Assembly: GCA_019421365.1 (NCBI GenBank)
Contig: JAHZFJ010000008.1
Span: forward strand, 62,001 to 126,000
Source of the DNA: Lachnospiraceae bacterium
Lineage (GTDB): Bacteria; Bacillota; Clostridia; Lachnospirales; Lachnospiraceae
Length of the DNA stretch: 64,000 bases
Direction of reading: 5' to 3'
The translations under genes and the position numbers were made by a program. The notes below the pieces were generated by a model. That model was given only the letters and a program-made list of their open reading frames with translations. It was not told where the DNA came from and made no database searches. This document shows positions 52,154 through 61,651 of the stretch, piece by piece. Positions within the stretch are counted from its first letter, which is position 1, and every line of letters starts with the position of its first letter.

Positions 52154-52960
52154 ATGCAAACAAAGAATCTATGCGATATTGATGCTGTAAATGACATGGA
52201 GAACAGCAATGAAATTAATAAATCAAATAACAATAAGAATAATAGCCAAGGTAAAACAATAGTCGATGAGAAAACTGCGAAGGAAACTGAAAAACTCCAG
52301 AATGATAAGGTTCGGGAGTATGGACAAGTAACACTTGATAAGAACGGAAGAAATCACAAATTACACCTCTTAACAATAATTGGTGAAATTGAGGGGCATG
52401 AATGTTTATCACAACAAACTAAAACTACGAAATATGAGCATATCCTTCCTCAATTAGCAGTACTTGAAGATAGTGATGATATTAAAGGAGTCTTAGTGCT
52501 TGTTAATACGATAGGTGGAGCCGTTGAATCAGGACTAGCTATAGCTGAAATGATTGCTTCATTAAGTAAACCTACAGTTTCGTTAATTATAGGAGATAGC
52601 CATTCTATCGGTGTGCCATTAGCGGTAGCAACGGATTATTCCTTCATAGTTCCTACTGGTACGATGATTATTCATCCAGTTCGAATGAGCGGAACAGTAA
52701 TCGGATCTAGACAGACGTATGATTATTTTAAAATTATGCAAGATCGTATTGTTGGTTTTATATCTAACCATAGCAACGCAAGTAAAGAGAGAATTGAAAC
52801 TATGATGTTTAATACAACAATGTTATCAAGGGATCTTGGAACAATCCTGGTTGGTGCACAAGCAGTAGCTGAAGGAATTGTTGATGCTGTAGGTGGAATT
52901 CATGAGGAAATTGAGAAGTTATATGATATGATAGAAGAAAAAGAAAAACAAAACAAGTAG
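52154..52960 (+). CDS. tepA: ClpP-family serine protease, TepA type
   Basis: A 268-residue Clp-like protease. After a polar, Asn/Lys-rich N-terminus (about 65 residues) the ClpP fold shows IGGAVESGLAIAEMI (oxyanion region), nucleophile Ser in GDSHSIGVPLA and catalytic His in MIIHPVRMSGTV. TepA helps secretion-linked proteolysis in Bacillus, where its gene (ymfB) is beside spoIIIE, as it is here with uppP between. Confidence 0.88.
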   Translation: MQTKNLCDIDAVNDMENSNEINKSNNNKNNSQGKTIVDEKTAKETEKLQNDKVREYGQVTLDKNGRNHKLHLLTIIGEIEGHECLSQQTKTTKYEHILPQLAVLEDSDDIKGVLVLVNTIGGAVESGLAIAEMIASLSKPTVSLIIGDSHSIGVPLAVATDYSFIVPTGTMIIHPVRMSGTVIGSRQTYDYFKIMQDRIVGFISNHSNASKERIETMMFNTTMLSRDLGTILVGAQAVAEGIVDAVGGIHEEIEKLYDMIEEKEKQNK

Positions 52961-52968
52961 ATTACCTA

Positions 52969-52997
52969 TTGCTTATCACAAATAGAAAAGGTATAAT
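52969..52997 (+). promoter_or_regulatory. uppP promoter
   Basis: TTGCTT (52969-52974), 17 bases, TATAAT (52992-52997). A second TATAAT lies about 40 bases on. Two copies of TGTGACAA (53069-53076, 53092-53099) follow, 23 bases apart, in the leader. Confidence 0.6.
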
Positions 52998-53155
52998 TAA
53001 ATTGGTTCTAATGTAAGTTAAGAAAGCGTATAATCTTATCATACATGGAATCAATTTTTTATGTCTGTTGTGACAACACTCAGTATAAGAATGTGACAAG
53101 CCAATTTTGTGTTCTAATACAGATTTTTGGGACAAGTAAACTGGGAGGATAAACC

Positions 53156-54031
53156 ATGACAATACTACAGGCAATCATAATGGGAATTGTTCAAGGAATA
53201 GCGGAATTTTTACCGATTAGTAGTTCTGGACACTTATCAATTATGAAACATATCTTGCACATCAATACAGATACAGGTTTGCTTTTTGATGTAATGCTAC
53301 ACTTTGGAACGTTAGTTGCCGTTTTAATAGCTTTTTGTAAAGATATTAAGCAATTAATTATAGAAAGCTTTGGTATTCTAGGTGATTTCTTTGTTAATAT
53401 TGGTCGCCTAGTACATAATCTATATTCAGATGATAAAAAAGAGTATAATAAGGTGATAAGTTCTGCTTATCGCAAATTTGTTATGCTTATAGTTGTATCA
53501 ACTCTACCAACAGCAGTGCTTGCAATCTTGTTTAAAGAGGTTATAGAAGTTACAAGTGAGACACTAATTATACCTGGTTTATGTTTATTATTAACGGGTG
53601 TATTATTATTAATTGCAGATCGTACGGTTCCGGGTAAGAAGCGTGCCAATGATGTTACCTATGCCAATGCTGGAATTATTGGTTTAGCCCAGGGAATAGC
53701 AACACTTCCTGGTTTATCGCGTTCAGGAACTACAATTACAGCGTGTTTATCATGTGGACTTGATACTAACTTTGCTGTTAAATATTCATTTATAATGTCC
53801 ATACCAGCAATATTAGGTGCAGTTGTTTTAGAGATTATGGATTTTGGCACCTTAGCAGTAGCATCTAGTGAAGTAGTGGCATATGTGATTGGTACATTAA
53901 TTGCAACTATCGTGGGATACATATGCATTAAGACTATGTTAGTTGTTGTGCGAGGGAAAAAATATAAAGGATTCGCTTACTATTGTTTTGCAGTAGGTAC
54001 TATAGCAGTAATATGGAATTTTGTAGCTTAA
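53156..54031 (+). CDS. uppP: Undecaprenyl-diphosphatase (bacitracin resistance type)
   Basis: Recycles the peptidoglycan lipid carrier by removing a phosphate from undecaprenyl diphosphate (291 aa). GIVQGIAEFLPISSSGHLSI and LPGLSRSGTTI are the two active-site signatures (Glu and Ser-Arg); about eight membrane helices. GGGAGG precedes the ATG. ftsK/spoIIIE begins 13 bases after the stop, so they are cotranscribed. Confidence 0.96.
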   Translation: MTILQAIIMGIVQGIAEFLPISSSGHLSIMKHILHINTDTGLLFDVMLHFGTLVAVLIAFCKDIKQLIIESFGILGDFFVNIGRLVHNLYSDDKKEYNKVISSAYRKFVMLIVVSTLPTAVLAILFKEVIEVTSETLIIPGLCLLLTGVLLLIADRTVPGKKRANDVTYANAGIIGLAQGIATLPGLSRSGTTITACLSCGLDTNFAVKYSFIMSIPAILGAVVLEIMDFGTLAVASSEVVAYVIGTLIATIVGYICIKTMLVVVRGKKYKGFAYYCFAVGTIAVIWNFVA

Positions 54032-54044
54032 GGAGGAATTATTA

Positions 54045-57000
54045 ATGGCGGCAACTCAAAGAAAGCCTGCTTCGTCAACGAGGAAAATACCTAGTAAAAA
54101 AACATCTACTAGTAGAAGTGGATCTTCTGGACGAAAAAAGGGGAATACAGGAAAGAATAGCGGCCATCAAAGAAATAATCAGTATGGGATGAGTCGTTAC
54201 AAGGACGAGATAACGATAGTAATAACTCTTGTTGTAGCTGTTATTTTAGTTCTTAGTAATTTTAATCTAAGTGGTAGTGTAGGTGCATTTATCAATCGAT
54301 TTACATTCGGTATGTTTGGCCTATTAGCATATATTCTACCTTATATTTTGTTTTTTGGAATAGCATTTCACATATCGAATAAGGGGAATTATACAGCAAC
54401 AATTAAACTTGTTAGTAGTATCTGTTTCGTTTGCATGGTTGCAGCGTTTATTCAATTAATTACGATAGATTATAATTCGGAATGGAATATATTTGGATAT
54501 TATACTAGTTCAGCGGCGAACAAGAATGGTGGAGGTTTAATAGGTGGTATAATTTATTCGATTATGTATCCATTATTCGGTTTTGCTGGTACACTTGTTA
54601 TCTTGCTAGCGATTATGACCTTATTACTAATGTTTATTACAGAACGTCTTTTATTTGCAAGTCTTGGGAAGAAGAGTGCTGTTAAATTAAAAGAGATGAA
54701 GGCTAGAAGAATAGAAGTTAAGAAAGCTCGTGAAGAAGCATACTACTCGGAAGAACATAATGGTTACGGTGAAGATGACGAGTTTTATGAAGAACCAGAA
54801 CAAAAGCCTTTAAGACAAAGTAGAAGTAGAAATGTTGACCAAGCAATACCGCTTGACTCAAGAAAGAACGTTAAAGGGGAACGTAAGAAAAAAGCTAAGA
54901 CATTTACATTCCCTTCAGTAGATCAGAATGTAGAGGCTTCGGTACAAAACATACAAAATCAAGAGGCTGTGGCTAATGATGCTATCGTACCTTTGAATGC
55001 CTCGTCAGAAGTATCTAGTCCAATGACATCATCAACTCCACTTGATGAAGTAAAACCATTCGATTTCGACTCAATACCTATTTATAGAGGAGATCAATCA
55101 TCAAATTATGATTATGATGAAACTCCTATTTACAAAGAAGAGATGAAACGTAAGTTTAGCCAAAATAAGGATTATGATATTAAAAAACTTGCAGAACAGA
55201 TTATGAATGAGAGCTTTGATGGAAATTCTACAAAAGTAGACAAGAAAACAATACATTCAACTACGGATGTAGAAGAGACAAATACAACTCCTATTGAGAT
55301 TAATGTTAACGACAATATGGTTCAATCGGAAGGGATTACTATTGAAGCTGAGCAAGTAAATGATGAGTTTGTTCATAAAGATGCTTATAAAGAAAATCAA
55401 AGTTATAATGATGTGGCTGAATTAGAATCTACCGCATTTGATGATCAACTAGAAGAAGATAATTTTGATAATTTCCGTGTGGATTTGAAGGCACTTGAGA
55501 ATGAAGAAGTAGAAGAAGTATTCTCTAATTCTAATAATCAGGAAGAAATCCTGCCTTTAACACCTGCTAAAGAACAAGACATTAGTAGTAATGTGAATAA
55601 CAAGGATTATGCCGAGAAGAAGGAAAATCCTGATTCTATACAAGTAGAACCTGTGATTGAAGAGGTGGAAGAACCTTTTGTCTATGAATTTCCACCATTA
55701 GAATTGTTATCTAGACCAAAGAAATCTTCAAAAGGTGTTTCTGATGGCGAGCTGAAAGAGACTGCTATAAAATTACAACAGACACTACAAAGTTTTGGTG
55801 TAGGAGTAACTATTACCAATGTAAGTTGTGGGCCAGCAGTTACCCGTTATGAATTACAACCGGAACAAGGTGTAAAAGTTAGTAAGATAACAAATCTAGC
55901 AGATGATATTAAATTAAATCTAGCTGCTGCTGATATACGTATAGAGGCACCAATTCCTGGTAAAGCAGCTGTTGGTATTGAAGTACCTAACAAGGAAAAT
56001 TCAGCAGTTATGTTTCGTGAACTTATTGAGGGAAAAGAATTCAAGGAACATGGAAGTAATCTTGCATTTGCAGTTGGTAAGGATATTGGTGGACAAGTTG
56101 TCGTTACTGACATTGCCAAGATGCCTCATCTTCTTATTGCCGGTGCAACTGGTTCAGGTAAGTCAGTATGTATTAATACATTAATAATGAGTATTCTATA
56201 TAAAGCGCACCCTGACGATGTTAAATTAATCATGGTTGACCCTAAAGTTGTAGAATTAAGTGTATATAATGGAATCCCACATCTATTAATCCCGGTAGTA
56301 ACAGATCCTAAGAAGGCTTCTGCAGCACTTAACTGGGCTGTAATGGAGATGACGGATCGATATAATCGTTTTGCTGAACTTGGTGTAAGGGATATCAAAG
56401 GTTACAATACCAAGATAGAGAAGGTAGAAGAGTATAATGATGAAAAATTCCAGAAGATGCCTCAGATTGTTATTATTGTAGACGAGCTTGCAGATCTTAT
56501 GATGGTAGCTCCAGGTGAGGTAGAAGATGCGATTTGTCGTCTGGCTCAGATGGCTCGTGCAGCTGGTATACATCTTATTATTGCAACACAAAGACCTTCT
56601 GTTAATGTTATTACTGGTCTTATTAAAGCAAATGTACCTTCACGTATTGCTTTCTCTGTATCTTCAGCAATCGATTCTAGAACAATTATTGATGGTTCTG
56701 GTGCAGAGAAGTTGCTAGGTAAAGGTGATATGTTATTCTTCCCTTCTGGATATCCAAAGCCGGTTCGTATCCAAGGCGCGTTTGTTTCGGATAAAGAAGT
56801 TAGCGAAGTCGTAGAATTCTTGTCATCGCAGCAAAGCAAGCCTTCATATAATGAAGATATAACGAATAAGATAACAAGTGCACCTTCATCAGAAGGTTCA
56901 ACTGCGCCAGCAAATGATCGCGATGATTACTTTGTAGAAGCAGGTAAGTTTATTATTGAGAAAAATAAAGCTTCAATAGGTATGCTGCAACGTGTATATA

Positions 57001-57140
57001 AGATTGGCTTTAATCGTGCTGCACGTATAATGGATCAGCTATATGAAGCTGGTGTTGTAGGTCCTGAGGAGGGAACTAAACCAAGAAAAGTTTTGATGTC
57101 AGAAGAAGAATTTGAGCAATATGTTGATGAATATGTATAG
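54045..57140 (+). CDS. DNA translocase FtsK/SpoIIIE
   Basis: A 1031-residue DNA pump. Basic N-terminus, four membrane helices (about residues 58-200), an acidic, low-complexity linker to about 560, then the motor: PHLLIAGATGSGKSVCINTL (Walker A), IVDELADLMMV (Walker B), and IATQRPSVNVITGLIKANVP. The C-terminal gamma winged helix (SIGMLQRVYKIGFNRAARIM) reads KOPS/SRS-like DNA polarity sequences. The linker is longer than in Bacillus SpoIIIE (about 790 aa in total). Next to tepA, as spoIIIE is; I leave the symbol open because FtsK and SpoIIIE roles overlap. Confidence 0.96.
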   Translation: MAATQRKPASSTRKIPSKKTSTSRSGSSGRKKGNTGKNSGHQRNNQYGMSRYKDEITIVITLVVAVILVLSNFNLSGSVGAFINRFTFGMFGLLAYILPYILFFGIAFHISNKGNYTATIKLVSSICFVCMVAAFIQLITIDYNSEWNIFGYYTSSAANKNGGGLIGGIIYSIMYPLFGFAGTLVILLAIMTLLLMFITERLLFASLGKKSAVKLKEMKARRIEVKKAREEAYYSEEHNGYGEDDEFYEEPEQKPLRQSRSRNVDQAIPLDSRKNVKGERKKKAKTFTFPSVDQNVEASVQNIQNQEAVANDAIVPLNASSEVSSPMTSSTPLDEVKPFDFDSIPIYRGDQSSNYDYDETPIYKEEMKRKFSQNKDYDIKKLAEQIMNESFDGNSTKVDKKTIHSTTDVEETNTTPIEINVNDNMVQSEGITIEAEQVNDEFVHKDAYKENQSYNDVAELESTAFDDQLEEDNFDNFRVDLKALENEEVEEVFSNSNNQEEILPLTPAKEQDISSNVNNKDYAEKKENPDSIQVEPVIEEVEEPFVYEFPPLELLSRPKKSSKGVSDGELKETAIKLQQTLQSFGVGVTITNVSCGPAVTRYELQPEQGVKVSKITNLADDIKLNLAAADIRIEAPIPGKAAVGIEVPNKENSAVMFRELIEGKEFKEHGSNLAFAVGKDIGGQVVVTDIAKMPHLLIAGATGSGKSVCINTLIMSILYKAHPDDVKLIMVDPKVVELSVYNGIPHLLIPVVTDPKKASAALNWAVMEMTDRYNRFAELGVRDIKGYNTKIEKVEEYNDEKFQKMPQIVIIVDELADLMMVAPGEVEDAICRLAQMARAAGIHLIIATQRPSVNVITGLIKANVPSRIAFSVSSAIDSRTIIDGSGAEKLLGKGDMLFFPSGYPKPVRIQGAFVSDKEVSEVVEFLSSQQSKPSYNEDITNKITSAPSSEGSTAPANDRDDYFVEAGKFIIEKNKASIGMLQRVYKIGFNRAARIMDQLYEAGVVGPEEGTKPRKVLMSEEEFEQYVDEYV

Positions 57141-57157
57141 ATGAAAGTCTAGAGTAA

Positions 57158-57216
57158 CTATGGTGGTATTACGCAAACAAGGGAGTATGACATTGTTTGT
57201 GTTGGTACCACCATAG
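57158..57216 (+). terminator. Two-part hairpin after ftsK/spoIIIE (no T-run)
   Basis: CTATGGTGGTA (57158-57168) pairs perfectly with TACCACCATAG (57206-57216). Inside, ACGCAAACAA (57171-57180) pairs with TTGTTTGTGT (57193-57202) with one G-U. There is no U tract, so it may be a processing or regulatory structure ahead of the ATP-grasp genes rather than a terminator. Confidence 0.5.
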
Positions 57217-57269
57217 GTGTTAGTGTGACAAAACTAGTTGAAGCCATTAATCTAGAATGGAGGACTGTA

Positions 57270-58169
57270 ATGAAGAGAGCATGGTTAGTAACGAATGAAT
57301 TCTTGAATACAAAAAAGTATTCTGAATTGAATATGTGGTTAGTTAATGCCGCAGAAAAATATAATATAGAGTTGGTTGTCAAGACCAACGCAGAGTTATT
57401 AGTTGATCTAAGTGGTCATCATGTAATTCATAACCTAATAACAAAAGAGAAGCCAGAGTTTGTTTTGTTCTGGGATAAAGATATTCGTCTAGCAAGTTTT
57501 CTTGAGAGTTTATCCCTCAAAGTATTTAACTCCTCTAAAGCAATAGAAATATGTGATAATAAGGCAATGACACACATAGCATTAAATCAAAAGAATATCA
57601 AGATGCCAAAGACAATCCTTGCTCCAATGACATATCCTAACATTGGATTTACAAACTATGAGTTTGTAGAGAGAATGAAAAAACAGTTATCATACCCAAT
57701 AGTAGTGAAGGAATGTTTTGGTTCTTTCGGTCAACAAGTATATCTTGTTCATGATGATGAAGAACTTATGAGCTGTATTGAGAATATCGGAGCAAAGCCA
57801 TTTCTTTTCCAAGAATACATTCAATCTAGTTTTGCGCGTGATATTCGATTAAATGTTGTTGGTGATCAAGTTGTGGCTACGATGTATCGATATTCTGATA
57901 CGGGTGATTTTAGAGCGAATATATCCAATGGCGGTAAGATGAAACCGTTCGAGCCAACGAAAAAACAAATACAATTAGCAGTAGACTGTGTGAAAGCATT
58001 AGGGCTTGATTTTGCAGGAGTGGATTTGTTATTTGATGAGAATGAGGAGCCAATTGTATGTGAAGTCAATTCCAATGCACATTTTAAGAATATATTCGAT
58101 TGTACTGGTGTGAATGTAGCGGAACATATTCTTGGTTATATCTGTAATAAGCTAGAGTTGGTGAATTAA
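57270..58169 (+). CDS. ATP-grasp domain protein 1 (RimK-like)
   Basis: A 299-residue ligase-fold protein. N-terminal Rossmann-like part, then the ATP-grasp core with PIVVKECFGSFGQQVYLV, QEYIQSSFARDIRLNVV and metal ligands in FAGVDLLF and VCEVNSNAHFKN. GGAGG at 57259-57263 sets the start at ATG 57270. The family joins carboxylates to amines using ATP, commonly adding amino acids to proteins or peptides. Its substrate is unknown. A related gene follows 62 bases later. Confidence 0.85.
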   Translation: MKRAWLVTNEFLNTKKYSELNMWLVNAAEKYNIELVVKTNAELLVDLSGHHVIHNLITKEKPEFVLFWDKDIRLASFLESLSLKVFNSSKAIEICDNKAMTHIALNQKNIKMPKTILAPMTYPNIGFTNYEFVERMKKQLSYPIVVKECFGSFGQQVYLVHDDEELMSCIENIGAKPFLFQEYIQSSFARDIRLNVVGDQVVATMYRYSDTGDFRANISNGGKMKPFEPTKKQIQLAVDCVKALGLDFAGVDLLFDENEEPIVCEVNSNAHFKNIFDCTGVNVAEHILGYICNKLELVN

Positions 58170-58231
58170 GGTGTTTAAGATTGAAATAGGCTATTGCTTA
58201 ATAAGATTAAAATATAAAAAGGAGAAGCACT

Positions 58232-59089
58232 ATGACCGGTTGGATTTTGTATGGACGAAAAGAAGCGGAGTATAATAAGCACTACATAACGATGTATCAA
58301 GAAGAAGGAAAGAAATTCGATATTGCGTTTGAAGTGATTATAGTAGAAGAATTGGAATTTGGAATACGTAATAATACCTGGTTTTTAGAATATCAGGGAG
58401 AGAACGTGAAATTACCTACGTTTGTAATTAGTAGAGCAATATACCCGATTCTTTCAAGGCAACTAGAATGTATGAAAATTCCAGTATTCAACGGTTCAGA
58501 GGTTGCAAGAATATGCAACGATAAGGCACTTACGTATCAAGCTGTAGCCTCACTAGGTATTGATATCATCGATACTACATTTTGCAAGCAAGGTAAATTG
58601 AGAGATGGTTTGAGTAGAAGAAATGTGAAAACTGTTGTTAAGACTGTAGATGGTCATGGAGGGCAGCAAGTGTATTTGGTTGATCCTAGCGATTCAGTAC
58701 AAGTAGATGAAGTTGTTATGGATACCTGCAATCATGATACAGTATTACAACCACTTGTTGGAACTGCACATAAAGACCTTAGAGTATATGTGATCGGTGA
58801 TGCAATTATTGCTGCGATTCTTAGAAAAGCAAAAGAAGGTTTTAAATCTAATTTTTCTTTAGGCGGTGATGTTAGTGTTTATGAATTGAACAAAGAGGAA
58901 AGAGAGAAGGTTCAGTTAATAATCGAGTTAGTTAAGCCCGACATGGTAGGGATTGATTTTATTGTTGGTGATAATGGTGAATTGATTTTTAATGAAATTG
59001 AAGATGTAGTGGGTGCTAGAATGTTATACCAATGTACGGACATTAATTTAGTTAAGTTATATATTGAACATATTCTTGATCATCTATAG
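58232..59089 (+). CDS. ATP-grasp domain protein 2 (RimK-like paralogue)
   Basis: A 285-residue paralogue of the preceding protein: ICNDKALTYQAVASLGI aligns with ICDNKAMTHIALNQKNI, VVKTVDGHGGQQVYLVD with the GSFGQQVYLV loop, and DMVGIDFIVGDNGELIFNE with the last acidic strand. In the last motif VCEVNSN of protein 1 is replaced by IFNEIEDVVG, so one metal or substrate residue differs. AAAGGAGAAG precedes the ATG. The pair could form a heterodimer or act in sequence. Confidence 0.83.
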   Translation: MTGWILYGRKEAEYNKHYITMYQEEGKKFDIAFEVIIVEELEFGIRNNTWFLEYQGENVKLPTFVISRAIYPILSRQLECMKIPVFNGSEVARICNDKALTYQAVASLGIDIIDTTFCKQGKLRDGLSRRNVKTVVKTVDGHGGQQVYLVDPSDSVQVDEVVMDTCNHDTVLQPLVGTAHKDLRVYVIGDAIIAAILRKAKEGFKSNFSLGGDVSVYELNKEEREKVQLIIELVKPDMVGIDFIVGDNGELIFNEIEDVVGARMLYQCTDINLVKLYIEHILDHL

Positions 59090-59104
59090 GAGGCATTAGT
59101 CTGC

Positions 59105-60085
59105 ATGGGTAAATTGTCTTGCTGCCGAATGCAAAAGAGAAAGCTCATTATATCAATGATTATTTTGTTGTGTAGTAGTTGCTTATGTTCTTGTACAAAA
59201 GAAGACACCTTGTATGAAAAACAAGGGGGTTCTACAGTACAATCAGAGACGGAAGTCTTTGCGGTTGAAGGAAAAGCAGATGAAGACGATGTAGACGTAG
59301 ATAATGCAGGAGATTCTAAACTAGTATCTGTCCATTTCCTTGATATAGGTAAAGCAGACAGTATACTAATTAAAATTGATGATTCAGCGGTTTTAATAGA
59401 TTCGGGAACAAATGAGAAAGCAAAGGATATTATAGATTATCTTAAGAAGCAAGCAGTTACAAAACTAGAATATGCGATTGCTACTCATGGTGACAAAGAT
59501 CATGTAGGGGGAATGAGTGATATAATGAAGGAATTTCCTACTGATGTTTTAGTTATGTCATCAAGAGGGAAGAATACAGTACCTTACAATGATATGATTG
59601 ATACTGCAATTAAGTTGAAAGTAACACAATTTATTCCTAAGGTTAAGTCTGTGTTCTATGTTGAAGGTGTTAAATTCACAGTATTGGCACCGGGAGATGA
59701 AGCAATGGCTGCCGAAACAGATAATGAGAGTTCCATCGTTCTTATGATGCAATATGGTGTAAAGAAATTCTTATTCATGGGAGACGCAATGGAAATATCC
59801 GAAAAGGAAATGTTATCTGAAGGATATGATTTACAAGCAGATGTTATTAAAGTTGGACATCATGGCGATGCAAGATCCTCTAGTGAGAAATTCCTTGATG
59901 CGGTAAATCCTGCCGTGGCAGTTATTACTTGTGACGAAGGTGATGGAACGTCATTACCAGAGAAAGAAACATTAGAAATGATTAGTAAGCAACATATTCT
60001 GTTGTATCGTACGGACAAAGACGGGACCATTGTTATGACTACCAATGGTGTTGATATTAAGATAGAAAAGTCTAATAGGGGTTGA
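59105..60085 (+). CDS. ComEC/Rec2-related metallo-beta-lactamase-fold lipoprotein
   Basis: A 326-residue secreted protein. Signal peptide with lipobox LCSC (about residues 25-33), an acidic linker, then an MBL fold with HFLDIGKADSILIKID, ATHGDKDHVGG (HxDxDH), FMGDAMEISE and GHHGDARSSSE. This is the free-standing extracellular domain found in ComEC, thought to be a nuclease or phosphodiesterase. AGGAGG lies 11 bases before the ATG. 15 bases after ATP-grasp protein 2, so likely same transcript. Confidence 0.85.
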   Translation: MGKLSCCRMQKRKLIISMIILLCSSCLCSCTKEDTLYEKQGGSTVQSETEVFAVEGKADEDDVDVDNAGDSKLVSVHFLDIGKADSILIKIDDSAVLIDSGTNEKAKDIIDYLKKQAVTKLEYAIATHGDKDHVGGMSDIMKEFPTDVLVMSSRGKNTVPYNDMIDTAIKLKVTQFIPKVKSVFYVEGVKFTVLAPGDEAMAAETDNESSIVLMMQYGVKKFLFMGDAMEISEKEMLSEGYDLQADVIKVGHHGDARSSSEKFLDAVNPAVAVITCDEGDGTSLPEKETLEMISKQHILLYRTDKDGTIVMTTNGVDIKIEKSNRG

Positions 60086-60093
60086 TGCTACAC

Positions 60094-60122
60094 TGGACAA
60101 TTCCATAGAAATAAGGTATAGT
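60094..60122 (+). promoter_or_regulatory. miaB promoter
   Basis: TGGACA (60094-60099), 17 bases, TATAGT (60117-60122). A small leader hairpin TTATCTTG (60144-60151) / CAAGATAA (60168-60175) follows. Confidence 0.6.
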
Positions 60123-60214
60123 ATACGATGGACTGGATAAACGTTATCTTGGAAACGTCAAAATTCTCAAGATAAGTTATATAAATATGGATAAGGATAG
60201 AAAGAGAGAACGTT

Positions 60215-61651
60215 ATGAATTTAGAAAATACAAAAAACCAAGAAGTAGAAGAGTTTTCTTCTGAAACAAAGCGTCAGTATCATTATATTGAAAATCTAAA
60301 AAAATGGCATGATCAAAAGAAAGAAGAATTAGGAAGACCATTAACTGCCTGTGTACAATGTTTTGGTTGCCAGATGAATGCAAGAGATGCTGAAAAGATT
60401 ACTGGTATCTTAGAGAAAATCGGTTATCAAATGGTAGAAACAGAAGAAGCGGATTTTGTAATTTATAATACATGTACAGTTCGTGAGAATGCGAATCTAA
60501 AAGTATATGGTCGTTTAGGTTACCTAAGTAAATTAAAGAAAAAGAATCCTAACATGATGATTGCACTTTGTGGTTGTATGATGCAAGAACAGACAGTTGT
60601 TGATAAGATAAAGAAAAGTTACCGTTATGTTGATATTATTTTCGGTACTCATAATATATTCAAATTAGCAGAATTAATGCAAGCAAGATTAGATTCAGAT
60701 GGAATGATTATTGATATCTGGAAGGATACAACTGAAATTGTAGAAGACCTACCAAGTGAAAGAAAATACCGTTTTAAAGCAGGGGTTAATATTATGTTTG
60801 GATGTAATAACTTCTGCAGCTATTGCATCGTTCCTTATGTACGTGGACGCGAGAGAAGTCGTAATCCTGAGGACATTATTAAAGAAATCAAAGAACTTGT
60901 AGCAGATGGTGTTGTAGAGATTATGTTACTTGGTCAAAATGTTAATTCCTATGGGAAAACTCTAGAGAGCCCAATGACATTTGCAGAGCTATTAGAAGAA
61001 ATTGTGAAGATAGAAGGGCTTGAGAGAGTACGTTTTATGACATCTCATCCAAAAGATTTGTCAGATGATTTAATTGAAGTTATGAAAAACTCTAATAAAA
61101 TCTGTAATCACCTTCATCTACCTGTACAATCAGGAAGTTCAAGAATTCTTAAAATAATGAATCGTCATTATACAAAGGAACAATATCTTGATTTAGTTGA
61201 TCGTATTAAAACTGCTATGCCTGGAATTTCATTAACAACAGATATCATTGTTGGTTTCCCAGGTGAAACTGAGGAAGATTTTGAAGAAACTCTAGATGTT
61301 GTTCGTAAGGTAAAATACGATAGTGCTTATACTTTCATCTATTCTAAGAGAACAGGAACACCTGCAGCAAATATGGAAGATCAAGTAGATGATGCAGTTG
61401 TTAAAGAACGTTTTAATCGCTTATTAAAAGAAGTACAAACAATTGCTTCTGGGTTAACTAAGCAACATGAGAATACCGTACAAAGTGTTCTAGTAGAGCA
61501 AGTTAATGAACAAGATGCAAGTCTTATGACGGGACGTTTAAGTAATAGTTTGTTAGTGCATTTTAAAGGTGGAGAAGAATTAATAGGTAAAATAGTTAAT
61601 GTTCGACTTAATGAATGTAAAGGATTTTATTATATAGGGGAATTAGTATAG
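60215..61651 (+). CDS. miaB: tRNA-2-methylthio-N6-dimethylallyladenosine synthase
   Basis: Radical-SAM methylthiotransferase (478 aa) acting on i6A37 of tRNAs. N-terminal UPF0004 domain with cluster cysteines in QCFGCQMNARDAE, NTCTVRENA and LCGCMMQE; radical-SAM motif GCNNFCSYCIVPYVRGRERS; C-terminal TRAM domain. The N-terminus is about 40 residues longer than E. coli MiaB, as is usual in Firmicutes. The next gene starts immediately after its stop. Confidence 0.96.
   Translation: MNLENTKNQEVEEFSSETKRQYHYIENLKKWHDQKKEELGRPLTACVQCFGCQMNARDAEKITGILEKIGYQMVETEEADFVIYNTCTVRENANLKVYGRLGYLSKLKKKNPNMMIALCGCMMQEQTVVDKIKKSYRYVDIIFGTHNIFKLAELMQARLDSDGMIIDIWKDTTEIVEDLPSERKYRFKAGVNIMFGCNNFCSYCIVPYVRGRERSRNPEDIIKEIKELVADGVVEIMLLGQNVNSYGKTLESPMTFAELLEEIVKIEGLERVRFMTSHPKDLSDDLIEVMKNSNKICNHLHLPVQSGSSRILKIMNRHYTKEQYLDLVDRIKTAMPGISLTTDIIVGFPGETEEDFEETLDVVRKVKYDSAYTFIYSKRTGTPAANMEDQVDDAVVKERFNRLLKEVQTIASGLTKQHENTVQSVLVEQVNEQDASLMTGRLSNSLLVHFKGGEELIGKIVNVRLNECKGFYYIGELV

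Noticed and set aside
57158..57216. T-box antiterminator, because of GGTGGTA...TACCACC
   Set aside because: The match is only the two arms of a hairpin; there is no upstream stem I or specifier, and the genes that follow are not amino-acid genes.
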